Origin: CALFVT01 sp039989855
GTDB lineage: Bacteria; Pseudomonadota; Alphaproteobacteria; Caulobacterales; Maricaulaceae
Reading direction: 5' to 3'
Assembly: GCA_039989855.1 (NCBI GenBank)
Contig: JBDXGZ010000001.1
Location: 62,001-126,000, forward strand
DNA: 64,000 bases
In this document: positions 9,098-17,955 of the stretch, piece after piece
Position numbering within the stretch: the first letter of the stretch is position 1
Layout: every line of letters starts with the position of its first letter
Notes under the pieces: model-generated
The model's input: the letters and a program-made list of their open reading frames with translations, nothing else
Database searches by the model: none
What the model was told of the DNA's origin: nothing
Translations under genes and position numbers: made by a program

Positions 9098-9613
9098 CTA
9101 TTTCGTAACGCTATGTAGGTAAGCGATAACGGCTTTACGGTCTTCTTCTTTTTTAAGACCTACAAATGTCATGCGGTTCTTTGGTATATAGTCTTTTGGT
9201 TTTGTTAGAAATTTATCAAGGTTTTCATCTGTCCATACGACTTCACTTGCCTTGAAGGCTTTTGAATATGCAAAACCGTCTTTTGAGGCTATTTTGGAGC
9301 CTAAAACTCCGTAAAGATTAGGGCCAACACGGTGTCGTGCGCCATCATTAACCGTGTGGCATGTTTTGCACTTCCGGAAATTTTTTTGTCCCTGTGCAAG
9401 CAAAGGGTTTGATTCTGATTTTTTAACTTTTGATGTAATTGAGGGATCTTGACTGGTCAGCGCTGCTTGAGCTTTCTGCGGTGTGTCCGCACTCGCCTGA
9501 GACGTGGCCGCAGTTCCATCACTACAGGCTATAAGGCTAGAAATGGCAAGAGAAACCAAGGCTGTTTTAACGGTGAAACCCGTGCGAGTTAAGCTGTAGG
9601 TCTGATTTTGCAT
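9098..9613 (-). CDS. Class I cytochrome c, lipoprotein
   Basis: 171 residues with a single heme motif CKTCH (Cys82, Cys85, His86), the conserved VGPNLYGVLG segment after it, and the axial Met148 in KNRMTF, as in the c2/c-550 class. The N-terminus has a hydrophobic signal ending in a lipobox SLIAC (Cys30), followed by a 40-residue Ser/Ala/Thr-rich linker, so the heme domain is probably tethered to a membrane. A role as electron carrier between cytochrome bc1 and an oxidase is plausible but inferred. Promoter signals would lie in the 339-base divergent region upstream. Confidence 0.88.
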   Translation of the reverse strand: MQNQTYSLTRTGFTVKTALVSLAISSLIACSDGTAATSQASADTPQKAQAALTSQDPSITSKVKKSESNPLLAQGQKNFRKCKTCHTVNDGARHRVGPNLYGVLGSKIASKDGFAYSKAFKASEVVWTDENLDKFLTKPKDYIPKNRMTFVGLKKEEDRKAVIAYLHSVTK

Positions 9614-9846
9614 ATATTTAAACCCTTGTGATAAGATTGTAAAACCATCTCTTATGCTAGCGCGTTGACCGTGAAGTTAGGCAGCATCATGAAGTTATTA
9701 ATGAATTAAGTAGGATAAGCAATCGGTCTCTTTAGTTAGGTAAAGATGTCACGGTGCTCATTAGGCGATAAATTGCGTTACGTAAGCCGAGTTTGATTAA
9801 GAATAATATATGCGGTTTAATCTGCGAGCTTTGTTTTAATATTCAA

Positions 9847-9909
9847 TGCAGAATAGATACTTTACAATTGAAATTGCAGGATAGATCTTTCAAAGTGGAA
9901 TACAAAGTG
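9847..9909. repeat. Imperfect direct repeats in the 9614-9952 intergenic region
   Basis: The 339-base divergent gap between the cytochrome c gene and the acyl-CoA dehydrogenase gene contains no gene that I can see and is AT-rich. Near its right end, TGCAGAATAGATACTTTACAA (starts 9847, written here less its last base as TGCAGAATAGATACTTTACA) is echoed by TGCAGGATAGATCTTTCAAA at 9875-9894, and CAAAGTG occurs at 9891-9897 and 9903-9909. The position before the acyl-CoA dehydrogenase start suggests operator half-sites. Confidence 0.35.
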
Positions 9910-9952
9910 CTTTTAATATAAAGACGAAACCTATCCTGAAAAGAGTGTTCTC

Positions 9953-11719
9953 ATGAGTTACGCTGGTCCTATTAAATCTATGCATTATCTTCTGCGTCAC
10001 GCAGTTGATATAGACACGCTTTTGGGCAATGACGCGCATGAAGACGTGAACCACGAGTTAATTGCCGATATTTTATCTGGGGCCGCGAGCTTTGCTGAAG
10101 ATGTTTTAGCGCCGATAAATTGGGACGGAGACCAAAACCCTGCGACGCTTGCGGATGATAATGTCACCGCGTCCCCCGGTTTCAAAGAGGCCTACCATGC
10201 TTTTGTTGAAAGCGGTTGGCAAAGCCTTGCTGTCCCTGCGGATCAGGGCGGGATGGGCTTACCTGCGGTGATCAGCGTTGCAACGAATGAAATGATTTAC
10301 GCAGCTAATATGGCCTTTGGGTTATGCCCTATGTTAACGGCTAGTGCGGCTAAGGCGATTGCAGCGCATGCAAGCACAAACTTGAAAGAGGTATATTTAG
10401 AGAAAATGGTCACGGGTGAATGGTCGGGGGCTATGTGCCTAACGGAACCGCAATCTGGCTCTGATCTTGGTACGCTTCGTACCAAGGCCGTTGACAATGG
10501 CGACGGGACTTATTCTATCACAGGACAAAAGATTTACATCACATGGGGCGATCATGATTGCGCCTATAATATTATCCATCTTGTCTTGGCGCGCCTTCCA
10601 GATGCACCTGAAGGTTCGCGAGGTATCTCATTGTTTTTATGTCCTAAAATGATGGTCAATGAAGATGGAACGATAGGTCAACGTAATGCGTTTAAACCAA
10701 TTGGGCTTGAGCACAAACTTGGTATTCATGGCAGCCCGACGTGCACGATGGAATTTAACGGCGCAACGGGTTGGCTAGTGGGTGAACCTAACCGCGGCCT
10801 TGCCTGCATGTTCACCATGATGAATGAAGCGCGTCTATTCGTAGGCGTTCAGGGTGTGGCTATTGGTGATAGAGCGTTCCAAGCGGCTTTAGCTTACGCC
10901 AATGAGCGTGTTCAAGGCAACGTTCCAGAGGGTGAAGCAAACGACCCGATCATTGGCCACCCTGATGTAAGGCGTATGTTAATAGATATGAAAGCACGGC
11001 TTGTCTCGTCTCGAGCGATTAACATGGCGACTGCGGTTGCGGGTGATTTAGCAGCCTGTACGGATGATGCAGAGGCCTCGAAAGCGCTCCATGCGCGCGA
11101 AGCTTTACTGACTCCTGTTTCGAAAGCCTATTGTACCGATATGGGCGTGGATGTGTCCTCAATCGGCGTGCAAATTCACGGCGGCATGGGCTTTGTTGAA
11201 GAAACAGGCGCAGCGCAACATTACCGTGATAGTCGTATTGCTCCGATCTATGAGGGGACGAACGGCATTCAAGCGATGGACCTTATCGGTCGTAAGCTAC
11301 GGCGTGACGGCGGCGAAGCTATGCAAAACCTGATTTCAGAACTTAAAGAGATTGACGGTCTGTGCGTCAAAGCTGAGGGCGGTGATCTTGATTTTAGTGT
11401 CGCGCGGGGTGCCTTGAAGACAGGGCTTGAGACGCTTTCAAAAGCTACCGATATTATTTTAAACTCAGATGAGATGGACGCCCTATCTGCGGCCACGCCG
11501 TTCTTGAAACTTGTTGGAGATGTTGTCTCAGGAGCTTATATTATCAAAGCTGCAGCTAATGGTGCGGTCGCAGGAGATGCCGGCGCGTATGAGATGAAAT
11601 CTCTCGCTGATTATCATGCTTTAGCCATCTTACCGCAAGCCGGTGCACAGCTAGACTTTATTCGCGGCGCGGCCAAAGCTGTATTTGATTTCCCTGTATT
11701 ACAATTAGCTGACCTCTAG
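9953..11719 (+). CDS. Acyl-CoA dehydrogenase (about 590-residue type)
   Basis: FAD-dependent dehydrogenase of acyl-CoA thioesters, 588 residues. It has the N-terminal helical domain, the flavin-contact segment CLTEPQSGSDLG (near 162-173), the middle beta domain, and the second helical domain with QIHGGMGFVEE and the catalytic glutamate in YEGTNGIQ (Glu434). About 150 further residues form the C-terminal extension found in long-chain and DmdC-type (3-methylmercaptopropionyl-CoA) dehydrogenases. The substrate cannot be decided from sequence; both beta-oxidation and DMSP breakdown are possible in a marine bacterium. It precedes panB by 60 bases. Confidence 0.9.
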   Translation: MSYAGPIKSMHYLLRHAVDIDTLLGNDAHEDVNHELIADILSGAASFAEDVLAPINWDGDQNPATLADDNVTASPGFKEAYHAFVESGWQSLAVPADQGGMGLPAVISVATNEMIYAANMAFGLCPMLTASAAKAIAAHASTNLKEVYLEKMVTGEWSGAMCLTEPQSGSDLGTLRTKAVDNGDGTYSITGQKIYITWGDHDCAYNIIHLVLARLPDAPEGSRGISLFLCPKMMVNEDGTIGQRNAFKPIGLEHKLGIHGSPTCTMEFNGATGWLVGEPNRGLACMFTMMNEARLFVGVQGVAIGDRAFQAALAYANERVQGNVPEGEANDPIIGHPDVRRMLIDMKARLVSSRAINMATAVAGDLAACTDDAEASKALHAREALLTPVSKAYCTDMGVDVSSIGVQIHGGMGFVEETGAAQHYRDSRIAPIYEGTNGIQAMDLIGRKLRRDGGEAMQNLISELKEIDGLCVKAEGGDLDFSVARGALKTGLETLSKATDIILNSDEMDALSAATPFLKLVGDVVSGAYIIKAAANGAVAGDAGAYEMKSLADYHALAILPQAGAQLDFIRGAAKAVFDFPVLQLADL

Positions 11720-11779
11720 GGCTTTAATACTGGATAGCTTACTCCTATCTGTAAGTGAGGAAATCAAAGAAGGGACGTT

Positions 11780-12598
11780 ATGTCTGCACAAAGTTTTAAA
11801 TCCCGTATGACGGCACCGCAAATTACGGCGCGTAAGGGCGGAGAGCCTATCGTTTGCCTGACGGCCTATGACGCGCCAACGGCAGCGATTATGGATGAAC
11901 ATTGTGACCTTATCCTTGTTGGCGATAGCGTAGGTATGGTGGTCCACGGTTTAACGACAACGGTTGGTGTTACCCTCGATATGATGATTATGCACGGCCA
12001 AGCGGTTATGCGGGGCGCGCATCAAGCCCTTGTCGTGGTTGACCTTCCATTTGGGGCTTATGAAGATAGTCCAGAGACAGCTTTTCGTAATGCGTCTCGT
12101 GTCTTGATGGAAACGGGCTGTCAGGCTGTTAAAATCGAAAGCGGCTCTTACGCGGCTGAAACGATTTCTTACCTGGTTGAGCGCGGGATACCCGTTATGA
12201 GCCACGTCGGGTTACGTCCGCAGAGCATGAATGTACTTGGCGGTTTTCGCGCACGGGGTCGCCGCAAGCATATTGCGGAAGAGATCATTGAGAATGCCAT
12301 AGCTGCAGATAAGGCAGGGTCTTTTGCCGTTGTCGTCGAGGGCGTTTCCGAGGAATTGGCGAATAAAGTTACTAAAGCCGTCTCAATTCCAACCATTGGT
12401 ATTGGGGCTTCAGCTAATTGTGATGGGCAAATCCTCGTGACCCCAGACATGCTAGGCCTGTTTGACCGCGTACCAAAATTTGTTAAAAAATACGGGACGA
12501 TGAAGTCAGACATAAGCGAAGCGGTCGAGCAATATGCGAAAGACGTCAAATCACGGAGCTTCCCAACCGAGAATAACGTATATCACTTTAAAAAATAG
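11780..12598 (+). CDS. panB: 3-methyl-2-oxobutanoate hydroxymethyltransferase
   Basis: First committed enzyme of pantothenate synthesis; adds a hydroxymethyl group from methylene-THF to 2-oxoisovalerate. The 272-residue protein has the TIM-barrel motifs CLTAYDAPTA, LVGDSVGMVVHG (Mg-binding Asp), VVVDLPFGAYE, VKIESG, and GIPVMSHVGLRPQ. No panC is nearby. Its ribosome site GAAGGGAC precedes the ATG. It may be cotranscribed with the upstream acyl-CoA dehydrogenase. Confidence 0.95.
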   Translation: MSAQSFKSRMTAPQITARKGGEPIVCLTAYDAPTAAIMDEHCDLILVGDSVGMVVHGLTTTVGVTLDMMIMHGQAVMRGAHQALVVVDLPFGAYEDSPETAFRNASRVLMETGCQAVKIESGSYAAETISYLVERGIPVMSHVGLRPQSMNVLGGFRARGRRKHIAEEIIENAIAADKAGSFAVVVEGVSEELANKVTKAVSIPTIGIGASANCDGQILVTPDMLGLFDRVPKFVKKYGTMKSDISEAVEQYAKDVKSRSFPTENNVYHFKK

Positions 12599-12722
12599 TT
12601 GTTTCTAACCAACTCTTCATGGGCTAAGTGGTTGCGCCTCGGTGCGATGAGAGATAGTTATGCAGTCATAATTCGCTGCGACTCTCTTATGTTTCGCAGT
12701 TATAAATGGAAAAGGGTCAATT

Positions 12723-13469
12723 GTGGTCGATTTTATTAATGAAGTTGAAGAAGAACTTCGTAAGGATGACTATAATAAGTTTTTACGCAAATACGGTCCG
12801 TTCCTACTGGGTTTGATCATTGCGATTGTTTTGATAGCGGCTTATTTTGAGTTTACAAAGTCTCGTAATGACCGAAATGCTCGGTCTGTCTCTGCAGCAT
12901 ATGTTGAGGCGAGTGAACTCGCTGCGGATGGTGATGTTGACGAGGCTGTGCGTCGTTTTACAGCTATTGCTGAAAAATCCCCAAATGGGTATGCTGGTTT
13001 ATCTTACATGCGCGCAGCAGCGCTGCAGCTTGATAAGGGGGAGGCCCTTGATGCAGTTCGCTTGTTTGATCAGGCCGCGGATGTTTTTGAAAAGCCGCGT
13101 CATGCTGATTTAGCACGGCTGAAGGCTTCGTATGTGCTGGTGGGGCAGGGACGCTATGATGATGCAAGAACCAGGCTTATCCCTATGTCACAAAAAGATG
13201 CGCCTTATGAATATTTATCGCGTGAGTTATTAGCCCTGACACTTAAAGAAACAGGCGATGTGAGTGGCGCTAAAGCTGAGTATTCCTACCTAGAGAATAT
13301 TCCAGGTGTTCCTCCAACTGTACAAGCAAGAGCCAAACAGGCAATGACCATCATTCGTGTGGCTGAAAACCTTGCAGCACCAACAGAAATTGACACGACA
13401 AAGACTGATGAGCTTTCTACAGCAATCCCGTCTGATGAAGAGCCTGTCGAGGAGACTGGTGATGAGTAA
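12723..13469 (+). CDS. YfgM-like tetratricopeptide membrane protein
   Basis: 248 residues: a short cytosolic N-terminus (MVDFINEVEEELRKD), one transmembrane helix (about 26-44, FLLGLIIAIVLIAAYFEF), then a periplasmic TPR-like region and an acidic tail ending PVEETGDE. The GTG start fits the family N-terminus and is preceded by AAAGGG. In Proteobacteria YfgM lies directly before bamB, as here, and is linked to SecYEG and periplasmic chaperones. The stop overlaps the bamB start by 8 bases, indicating coupled translation. Confidence 0.85.
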   Translation: MVDFINEVEEELRKDDYNKFLRKYGPFLLGLIIAIVLIAAYFEFTKSRNDRNARSVSAAYVEASELAADGDVDEAVRRFTAIAEKSPNGYAGLSYMRAAALQLDKGEALDAVRLFDQAADVFEKPRHADLARLKASYVLVGQGRYDDARTRLIPMSQKDAPYEYLSRELLALTLKETGDVSGAKAEYSYLENIPGVPPTVQARAKQAMTIIRVAENLAAPTEIDTTKTDELSTAIPSDEEPVEETGDE

Positions 13470-14907
13470 TATTAAATTTTATGCTACTTTGGCTCTTGCT
13501 GGGGTGTTGATATCTGCTTGCAGCACTTTATCGACCGTTGGTGATGCTGTGTCTGGTTTAAACCCTTTTGATGGTAATGATGATCAAGGTGAAACTGTTG
13601 ATGATCCTAACCGTATCTCAATTTTGGAACTAAGCGATTCTTTAGTTGTAACGGGTGCGTTGCAACCGAGTGATGTCGTGCTGCCAGACCCGCGCGTTGA
13701 AAATGACTGGACGCAATCGGGCGGTAATGCTGCACACTCTATGCAACGCCTTGCGAGTGATGGTAGTCTTGATAAAGCTTGGTCGAAGGATTTTGGTAAA
13801 GGATCTTCAAATAAAGGACGAATTGTTGCGCCGCCTGTTATCCAAGGTGACCGTCTGTTTGTTATGGACGCAAATAATACGGTTCAAGCGCTAAATGCTA
13901 ACGGTGGTAGCCGTATTTGGCAGCATAAAGTTAAAATCGACGAAACAGGTAAGACGCGTAAAGGTCGTAAATCACTTTTTGAACGAGTCAAAGATCCCCT
14001 GTCTTTCCGCGATGAAGGCGGTGTCGATAGGCACGGCGTTGGCGGTGGACTTTCGGTCGTTGGCGATACCGTTTACGTGACGTCAGGACTTGGTATTGTT
14101 GAAGCTTTGAACGCAACGACAGGTGAGAGCATCTGGCGACGTGAAATTCGTGTGCCACTACATTCGGCTCCCGTTGTACAAGGCGGACGTTTATTTGCGA
14201 TTTCGGACGACAATGAACTTTTTGCTATGAATGCAACCACAGGTGAGACGCAGTGGACCTATCAAGGGATCATTGAAAGTGCTCGAATGCTAACTTTACC
14301 TGCGCCTGCGGTTGTTGATGAAGTTGTGATTGCACCGTTCTCATCCGGTGAACTTGTCGCGTTACGTGTGCAAAATGGGAGCGTTTTGTGGCAAGATGCT
14401 TTATCAGGAGGGGGACGTTTAACCCCGCTTGCTTCACTTAACGATATTGCATCAGGGCCCGTCGTTGCGGACGGCTTTGTTATTGCATCCGCTCAAAGTG
14501 GAGCGATGAATGCTTTTGACCTTCGTACGGGACAACGTATTTGGTCGCAACCAGCAGGAACGCTGAGTTTCCCATGGGTAGCCGGAGACTTTGTATATGC
14601 AGCGACGACGAATGGTGAAATTATTTGCATGTCGAAACTTGATGGGCAATTAGTTTGGCTTACCCAACTGGATAGCTTTAAGAACGAGAAGAAGCGCAAA
14701 AAGAAAATAGCTTGGAGCGGCCCGATTTTAGTTGATGACAAGCTTGTTGTCTTTTCATCTCAGGGTGTTGCTATAGAAATGAACCCATTTGATGGGTCTG
14801 TTATTCGTGAATTTAAAACGGGACAAGATATTTTTGTTCCTCCTGTTTTTGCAAACGGGACTTTATACGTTGTTTCTGACGGGGCTAAGCTTACAGCTTA
14901 CCAGTAG
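13462..14907 (+). CDS. bamB: Outer membrane assembly lipoprotein BamB
   Basis: 481 residues. A lipoprotein signal ends in LISAC (Cys20). The rest is a PQQ-like beta-propeller with repeated W-containing blades (DKAWSKDF, SRIWQHKV, ESIWRREI, TQWTYQG, SVLWQDAL, QRIWSQPA, QLVWLTQL), the scaffold of the BAM complex component at the inner face of the outer membrane. I start at ATG 13462 because the lipobox follows within 20 residues; the open frame extends upstream only as an overlap with the YfgM-like gene. der follows after 22 bases, the usual order. Confidence 0.95.
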   Translation: MSNIKFYATLALAGVLISACSTLSTVGDAVSGLNPFDGNDDQGETVDDPNRISILELSDSLVVTGALQPSDVVLPDPRVENDWTQSGGNAAHSMQRLASDGSLDKAWSKDFGKGSSNKGRIVAPPVIQGDRLFVMDANNTVQALNANGGSRIWQHKVKIDETGKTRKGRKSLFERVKDPLSFRDEGGVDRHGVGGGLSVVGDTVYVTSGLGIVEALNATTGESIWRREIRVPLHSAPVVQGGRLFAISDDNELFAMNATTGETQWTYQGIIESARMLTLPAPAVVDEVVIAPFSSGELVALRVQNGSVLWQDALSGGGRLTPLASLNDIASGPVVADGFVIASAQSGAMNAFDLRTGQRIWSQPAGTLSFPWVAGDFVYAATTNGEIICMSKLDGQLVWLTQLDSFKNEKKRKKKIAWSGPILVDDKLVVFSSQGVAIEMNPFDGSVIREFKTGQDIFVPPVFANGTLYVVSDGAKLTAYQ

Positions 14908-14929
14908 ATAGGCGGCAAGGCGTAATAAA

Positions 14930-16378
14930 ATGACTAATAAAAACGCGCCAGATAGCGACGTCGATCTGGATGTTCCTGATATATTTGAGGAACAAGAGGA
15001 TAAGGTACGACCGGCTAAAATTGCGATTGTAGGCCGTCCTAATGTTGGGAAATCAACATTGTTTAACCGTTTGTCTGGAAAATATATTGCGATCGTCAAT
15101 GATACACCAGGCGTCACTCGTGACCGCCGTGAAATGGGTTCACGATTACGCGGTGAGCCTGTCATGTATATTGATACGGCTGGCTTTGAGAATGAAAAAG
15201 GCGATAAGCTTGAAGCACGGATGCGCGCGCAAACTGAACTCGCTGTGCAGGAAGCTGATATTTGTCTATTCATATACGACGCACGTATTGGCGTTACGTC
15301 TCTGGACGAAATTTTTGCTAATCATGTGCGCCGCTCTGGAAAGCCGACATTGCTTGTCGCGAATAAATGCGAAAGCCGCGCGTCTAATGATGGTGTCAAT
15401 GAAGGTTATTCTCTAGGTCTGGGTGACCCGATCGAAGTCGCCGCAGAGCATAATATTGGCATAGTTGATCTTGAAGATATGATCGAGATTAACATGCGGG
15501 GGCTAGATCTTTCCTTAAGCGTTGAGGATGAGCAAATAGATCGAACGGAAGCCCCTGTTCGTATTGCTATCGTTGGGCGGCCTAATGCAGGTAAGTCAAC
15601 CTTGATCAATACGCTTATTGGCGAAGATAGGCTTCTGACGGGCCCTGAAGCGGGTGTGACGCGTGACGCGATCACGATCGACTATATGTGGCATGGTCGG
15701 CGTGTGCAGTTCCACGATACGGCTGGCATGCGTAAAAAAGCTAAGGTGCAAGAGACACTTGAGAAACTGTCTGTTGGGGAAACGCTTCGTGCGATCAGGT
15801 TTGCGCAAGTTGTCGTCCTGCTCATGGACGCAACCAAGCCTTATGATAAGCAAGATTTGCAAATTGCCTCCCTTTGTGTTCGCGAGGGCAGGGCGCTTGT
15901 TATCGGTGTGACGAAATGGGATTTAGAGAAAAATAAATCTGAAATGTCGAAAATACTTCGTGAGAAGGCCGAGCGGTTACTTCCGCAAGTGCGCGGTGTT
16001 CCCGTTGTAATGTTCTCTGGCCTCACAGGGAAGAGCGTTGACCGTCTTTTACCCGCCATTGAGCAAGTTCAGATCGACTGGAGTGCGAAATTACGTACAG
16101 CAGAACTCAATGATTGGTTGTCAGAGAAAATCCAACGTCATCCACCGCCTGCGGTTAATGGCCGTCGTATTCGCCCGAAATATATTTCACAAACAAAGAC
16201 GCGTCCGCCGACATTTGTTTTAAAGTGTTCACGCGCAGATCATTTGCCTGCGAGCTATGAGCGTTACCTTATCAACGGGCTTCGCGAAGACTTTGGTCTT
16301 CCCGGTGTGCCTATCCGCCTCTTTGTTAAGGCTGATAAGAACCCGTATCATGAAAAGGGTAAGTTTAAGCCATCATAA
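14930..16378 (+). CDS. der: GTPase Der (EngA), 50S assembly factor
   Basis: 482 residues with two tandem G domains and a C-terminal KH-like domain. Domain 1: GRPNVGKST (G1), TPGVTRD (G2), DTAG (G3), and NKCE in the G4 position. Domain 2: GRPNAGKST, DTAGMRKKAKV, and a standard TKWD. NKCE instead of NKxD replaces the guanine-reading Asp by Glu; similar NKxE forms occur in other alphaproteobacterial Der proteins. A roughly 28-residue acidic N-terminal extension precedes domain 1. The last 14 bases overlap the convergent small ORF at 16365. Confidence 0.96.
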   Translation: MTNKNAPDSDVDLDVPDIFEEQEDKVRPAKIAIVGRPNVGKSTLFNRLSGKYIAIVNDTPGVTRDRREMGSRLRGEPVMYIDTAGFENEKGDKLEARMRAQTELAVQEADICLFIYDARIGVTSLDEIFANHVRRSGKPTLLVANKCESRASNDGVNEGYSLGLGDPIEVAAEHNIGIVDLEDMIEINMRGLDLSLSVEDEQIDRTEAPVRIAIVGRPNAGKSTLINTLIGEDRLLTGPEAGVTRDAITIDYMWHGRRVQFHDTAGMRKKAKVQETLEKLSVGETLRAIRFAQVVVLLMDATKPYDKQDLQIASLCVREGRALVIGVTKWDLEKNKSEMSKILREKAERLLPQVRGVPVVMFSGLTGKSVDRLLPAIEQVQIDWSAKLRTAELNDWLSEKIQRHPPPAVNGRRIRPKYISQTKTRPPTFVLKCSRADHLPASYERYLINGLREDFGLPGVPIRLFVKADKNPYHEKGKFKPS

Positions 16379-16589
16379 CTGGGCTGGACAAATGGATAAG
16401 AAGTGACCGTCGTGATGATAGCGCGTCTTGTAATTGAAACGCTACTCTATCGCGATTAATGTAATCTGCTGGTGCGGCATCTGACGTACGAATAAGGCGG
16501 TTAAGGCGCTTCAGACGTTTCTTAAGGTAACGAATAGACAGCTCATCGCTGACGTTATTTGAATTGTGTGCGTTGGGTATATATGACAT
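16365..16589 (-). CDS. Small hypothetical protein (74 residues)
   Basis: Unrecognised. The product starts MSYIPNAHNSNNVSDELS and has a basic helical centre (RYLKKRLKRLNRLIR), with no signal peptide or membrane segment. ATG 16589 has AAGGAAA about 8 bases upstream on the minus strand, which supports translation; an ATG 18 bases further upstream overlaps that site. It faces der and overlaps its 3' end by 14 bases. The coding call rests on the ribosome site and the regular helical composition. Confidence 0.5.
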   Translation of the reverse strand: MSYIPNAHNSNNVSDELSIRYLKKRLKRLNRLIRTSDAAPADYINRDRVAFQLQDALSSRRSLLIHLSSPVMMA

Positions 16590-16760
16590 TTTCTTATTTC
16601 CTTTCATGAATTAACCATGACAAAACATCCCAACCATTACCAATAACAGCAAATAACAGTTTTGAGCTGTTTGAATTAAAAATCGTGAGGTGAGCGTGAG
16701 GCGTAGCGTTAACTATGCAAATGATAGAATCATGTTAGTAATATAACTGAGGAGAATTCA

Positions 16761-17117
16761 ATGTTGAAATTAGCATGGGTGAAATCATTAAATGACAAGT
16801 GGCTAAGCCTGTCAGAGCTTGATTTTGAACGTATCCAAACGACAGGTGTATATATATTATGGCACGGTGGAGAAGCTCCGGCTGTGGTACGCGTGGGGTC
16901 TGGTGATATTGGAACGCGGCTACGCGATCACTATAATAATATGCTTATCCGTCGCTACGAAAAGAAAGGCCCGTTGATGGTTACGTGGGCAGGTTTAGAG
17001 AGTCTGTCTCAGCGTGACGGGGTCGAAAACTATCTAATTGAATTATGTCGGCCTTTGGTTTCAGATTATCGTCCTGAGGCAGATCCAGTCCCTGTTCGCT
17101 CACCGTTTTTAGGTTAA
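16761..17117 (+). CDS. Divergent GIY-YIG-like domain protein
   Basis: 118 residues after a strong GGAG site. The pattern GVYILWHG (residues about 29-36), VVRVGSG about 12 residues later, TRLRDHY with the expected helix Arg, and the later Glu in VENYLIE follows the GIY-YIG nuclease order (G-[IV]-Y, Y-[IV]-G, Arg, Glu). The usual YIG tyrosine is replaced (VRVG), so catalysis is uncertain. It stands alone with no partner domain. Its 3' part overlaps an opposite-strand gene by 137 bases. Family assignment is by motif reading only. Confidence 0.6.
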   Translation: MLKLAWVKSLNDKWLSLSELDFERIQTTGVYILWHGGEAPAVVRVGSGDIGTRLRDHYNNMLIRRYEKKGPLMVTWAGLESLSQRDGVENYLIELCRPLVSDYRPEADPVPVRSPFLG

Positions 17118-17253
17118 TTTCCATTCCAGCCGCGAGTTCACGTGCTATTGATATAAGTGTCTTTAGGCTTTGAAAGGTCCAAGGCGGCTCCTGTCCGCTA
17201 TTGACGCGTTCCTCGGCCCAATTGGCCACATCTTCTAAAGTACGTTTTTCCAT
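16981..17253 (-). CDS. Hypothetical protein overlapping the GIY-YIG-like gene
   Basis: 90 residues, unrecognised. The N-terminal half (MEKRTLEDVANWAEERV, then QEPPWTFQSLKTLISIAREL) has strong helical, protein-like composition and lies outside the neighbouring gene. The C-terminal half is read antisense to the last 137 bases of the GIY-YIG-like gene. The start lacks a ribosome site, but a perfect TATAAT lies 7-12 bases before the ATG, as expected for a leaderless mRNA. Coding status is likely for the N-terminal half and less certain for the rest. Confidence 0.55.
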   Translation of the reverse strand: MEKRTLEDVANWAEERVNSGQEPPWTFQSLKTLISIARELAAGMEINLKTVSEQGLDLPQDDNLKPKADIIQLDSFRPRHAETDSLNLPT

Positions 17254-17259
17254 TTGGCT

Positions 17260-17265
17260 ATTATA
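17260..17265 (-). promoter_or_regulatory. -10 element placed for a leaderless transcript
   Basis: On the minus strand TATAAT ends 7 bases before the A of the ATG at 17253, so transcription would start at or next to the start codon. No good -35 hexamer is visible 16-18 bases further upstream. Leaderless genes are common in Caulobacter relatives. Confidence 0.45.
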
Positions 17266-17345
17266 CGTGATGAGTTTTGAGATAGCGTTAAAAGCGGATT
17301 AGGACTTTGTTATTCTGTTGTCTGGAGGCGCGCGTAGGGTCTCAA

Positions 17346-17382
17346 AAAAAACTAAAAACTGTTAAATAAGCTGTAGTTTTTT
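17346..17382. repeat. A/T-only inverted repeat
   Basis: AAAAAACTA (17346-17354) pairs perfectly with TAGTTTTTT (17374-17382) around a 19-base loop. It could act as a weak terminator or simply be low-complexity DNA before the tRNA-Leu gene. Confidence 0.25.
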
Positions 17383-17420
17383 AAATCGCTCTGTCTTATA
17401 GAAGGCTCATCTCTTGGTAC

Positions 17421-17504
17421 GCGGGTGTGGCGGAATTGGTAGACGCGCCGGATTCAAAATCCGGTTCCTCTGGAGTGTCGGTTCGAGTCCGACCATCCGT
17501 ACCA
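17421..17504 (+). tRNA. tRNA-Leu (anticodon CAA)
   Basis: Acceptor GCGGGTG pairs with CATCCGT (two G-U pairs), D arm with GGTAGACGC, anticodon stem CCGGA/TCCGG with loop TTCAAAA giving CAA, a long variable arm, GGTTCGAGTCC T arm, discriminator A and encoded CCA at 17502-17504. The long variable arm confirms a class II leucine tRNA. Confidence 0.96.
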
Positions 17505-17575
17505 TTTGATAAATTTCGTATAACTGAGAAAAAATTTGCTCGAAAGTCAATACAACGACGTCTATGAAGGAATAA

Positions 17576-17651
17576 TGGTGCCCGAACCTGGATTTGAACC
17601 AGGGACACACGGATTTTCAATCCGTTGCTCTACCAACTGAGCTATTCGGGC
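17576..17651 (-). tRNA. tRNA-Phe (anticodon GAA)
   Basis: Read on the minus strand: acceptor GCCCGAA/TTCGGGC, D loop AGTTGGTAGA, anticodon stem ACGGA/TCCGT with loop TTGAAAA giving GAA, GGTTCAAATCC T arm, encoded CCA (17576-17578 on the plus strand). It lies tail to tail with tRNA-Leu, 71 bases apart. Confidence 0.97.
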
Positions 17652-17955
17652 TCGATATATGAGCATTAAAGATGCTTGAATCGAAGCGGCGTTATAGGCA
17701 AGCTGTGTTGCTCTGTCTATGCAAAAATATGATATTTTTCAGTGTTTTTAATTATGTGGCGAGTCTTTTGGACTGGAAGGTTGCTAATTTCCAGTTCCAG
17801 CCATGTGATATGAAAAAAATATGCCTACAGGAGTGTCAATATGGTCGGGTTTACCTTTACGAATCCCTATTTGTTGGCCTATGTGACAATAAATAGGTTA
17901 ACATCCGACGCTTTAAGGTCGGACGAAATTTTCGGTGTATCGGTAAGGAATTCCA
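17652..17955 (+). other. 304-base leader region before tkt
   Basis: No established gene. It holds a hairpin CTGGAA/TTCCAG (17773-17778 with 17789-17794), a hairpin CCGAC/GTCGG (17905-17909 with 17918-17922), and the start of a possible 50-codon ORF (17841-17993). The left end carries the tRNA-Phe promoter region on the minus strand. Confidence 0.4.
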
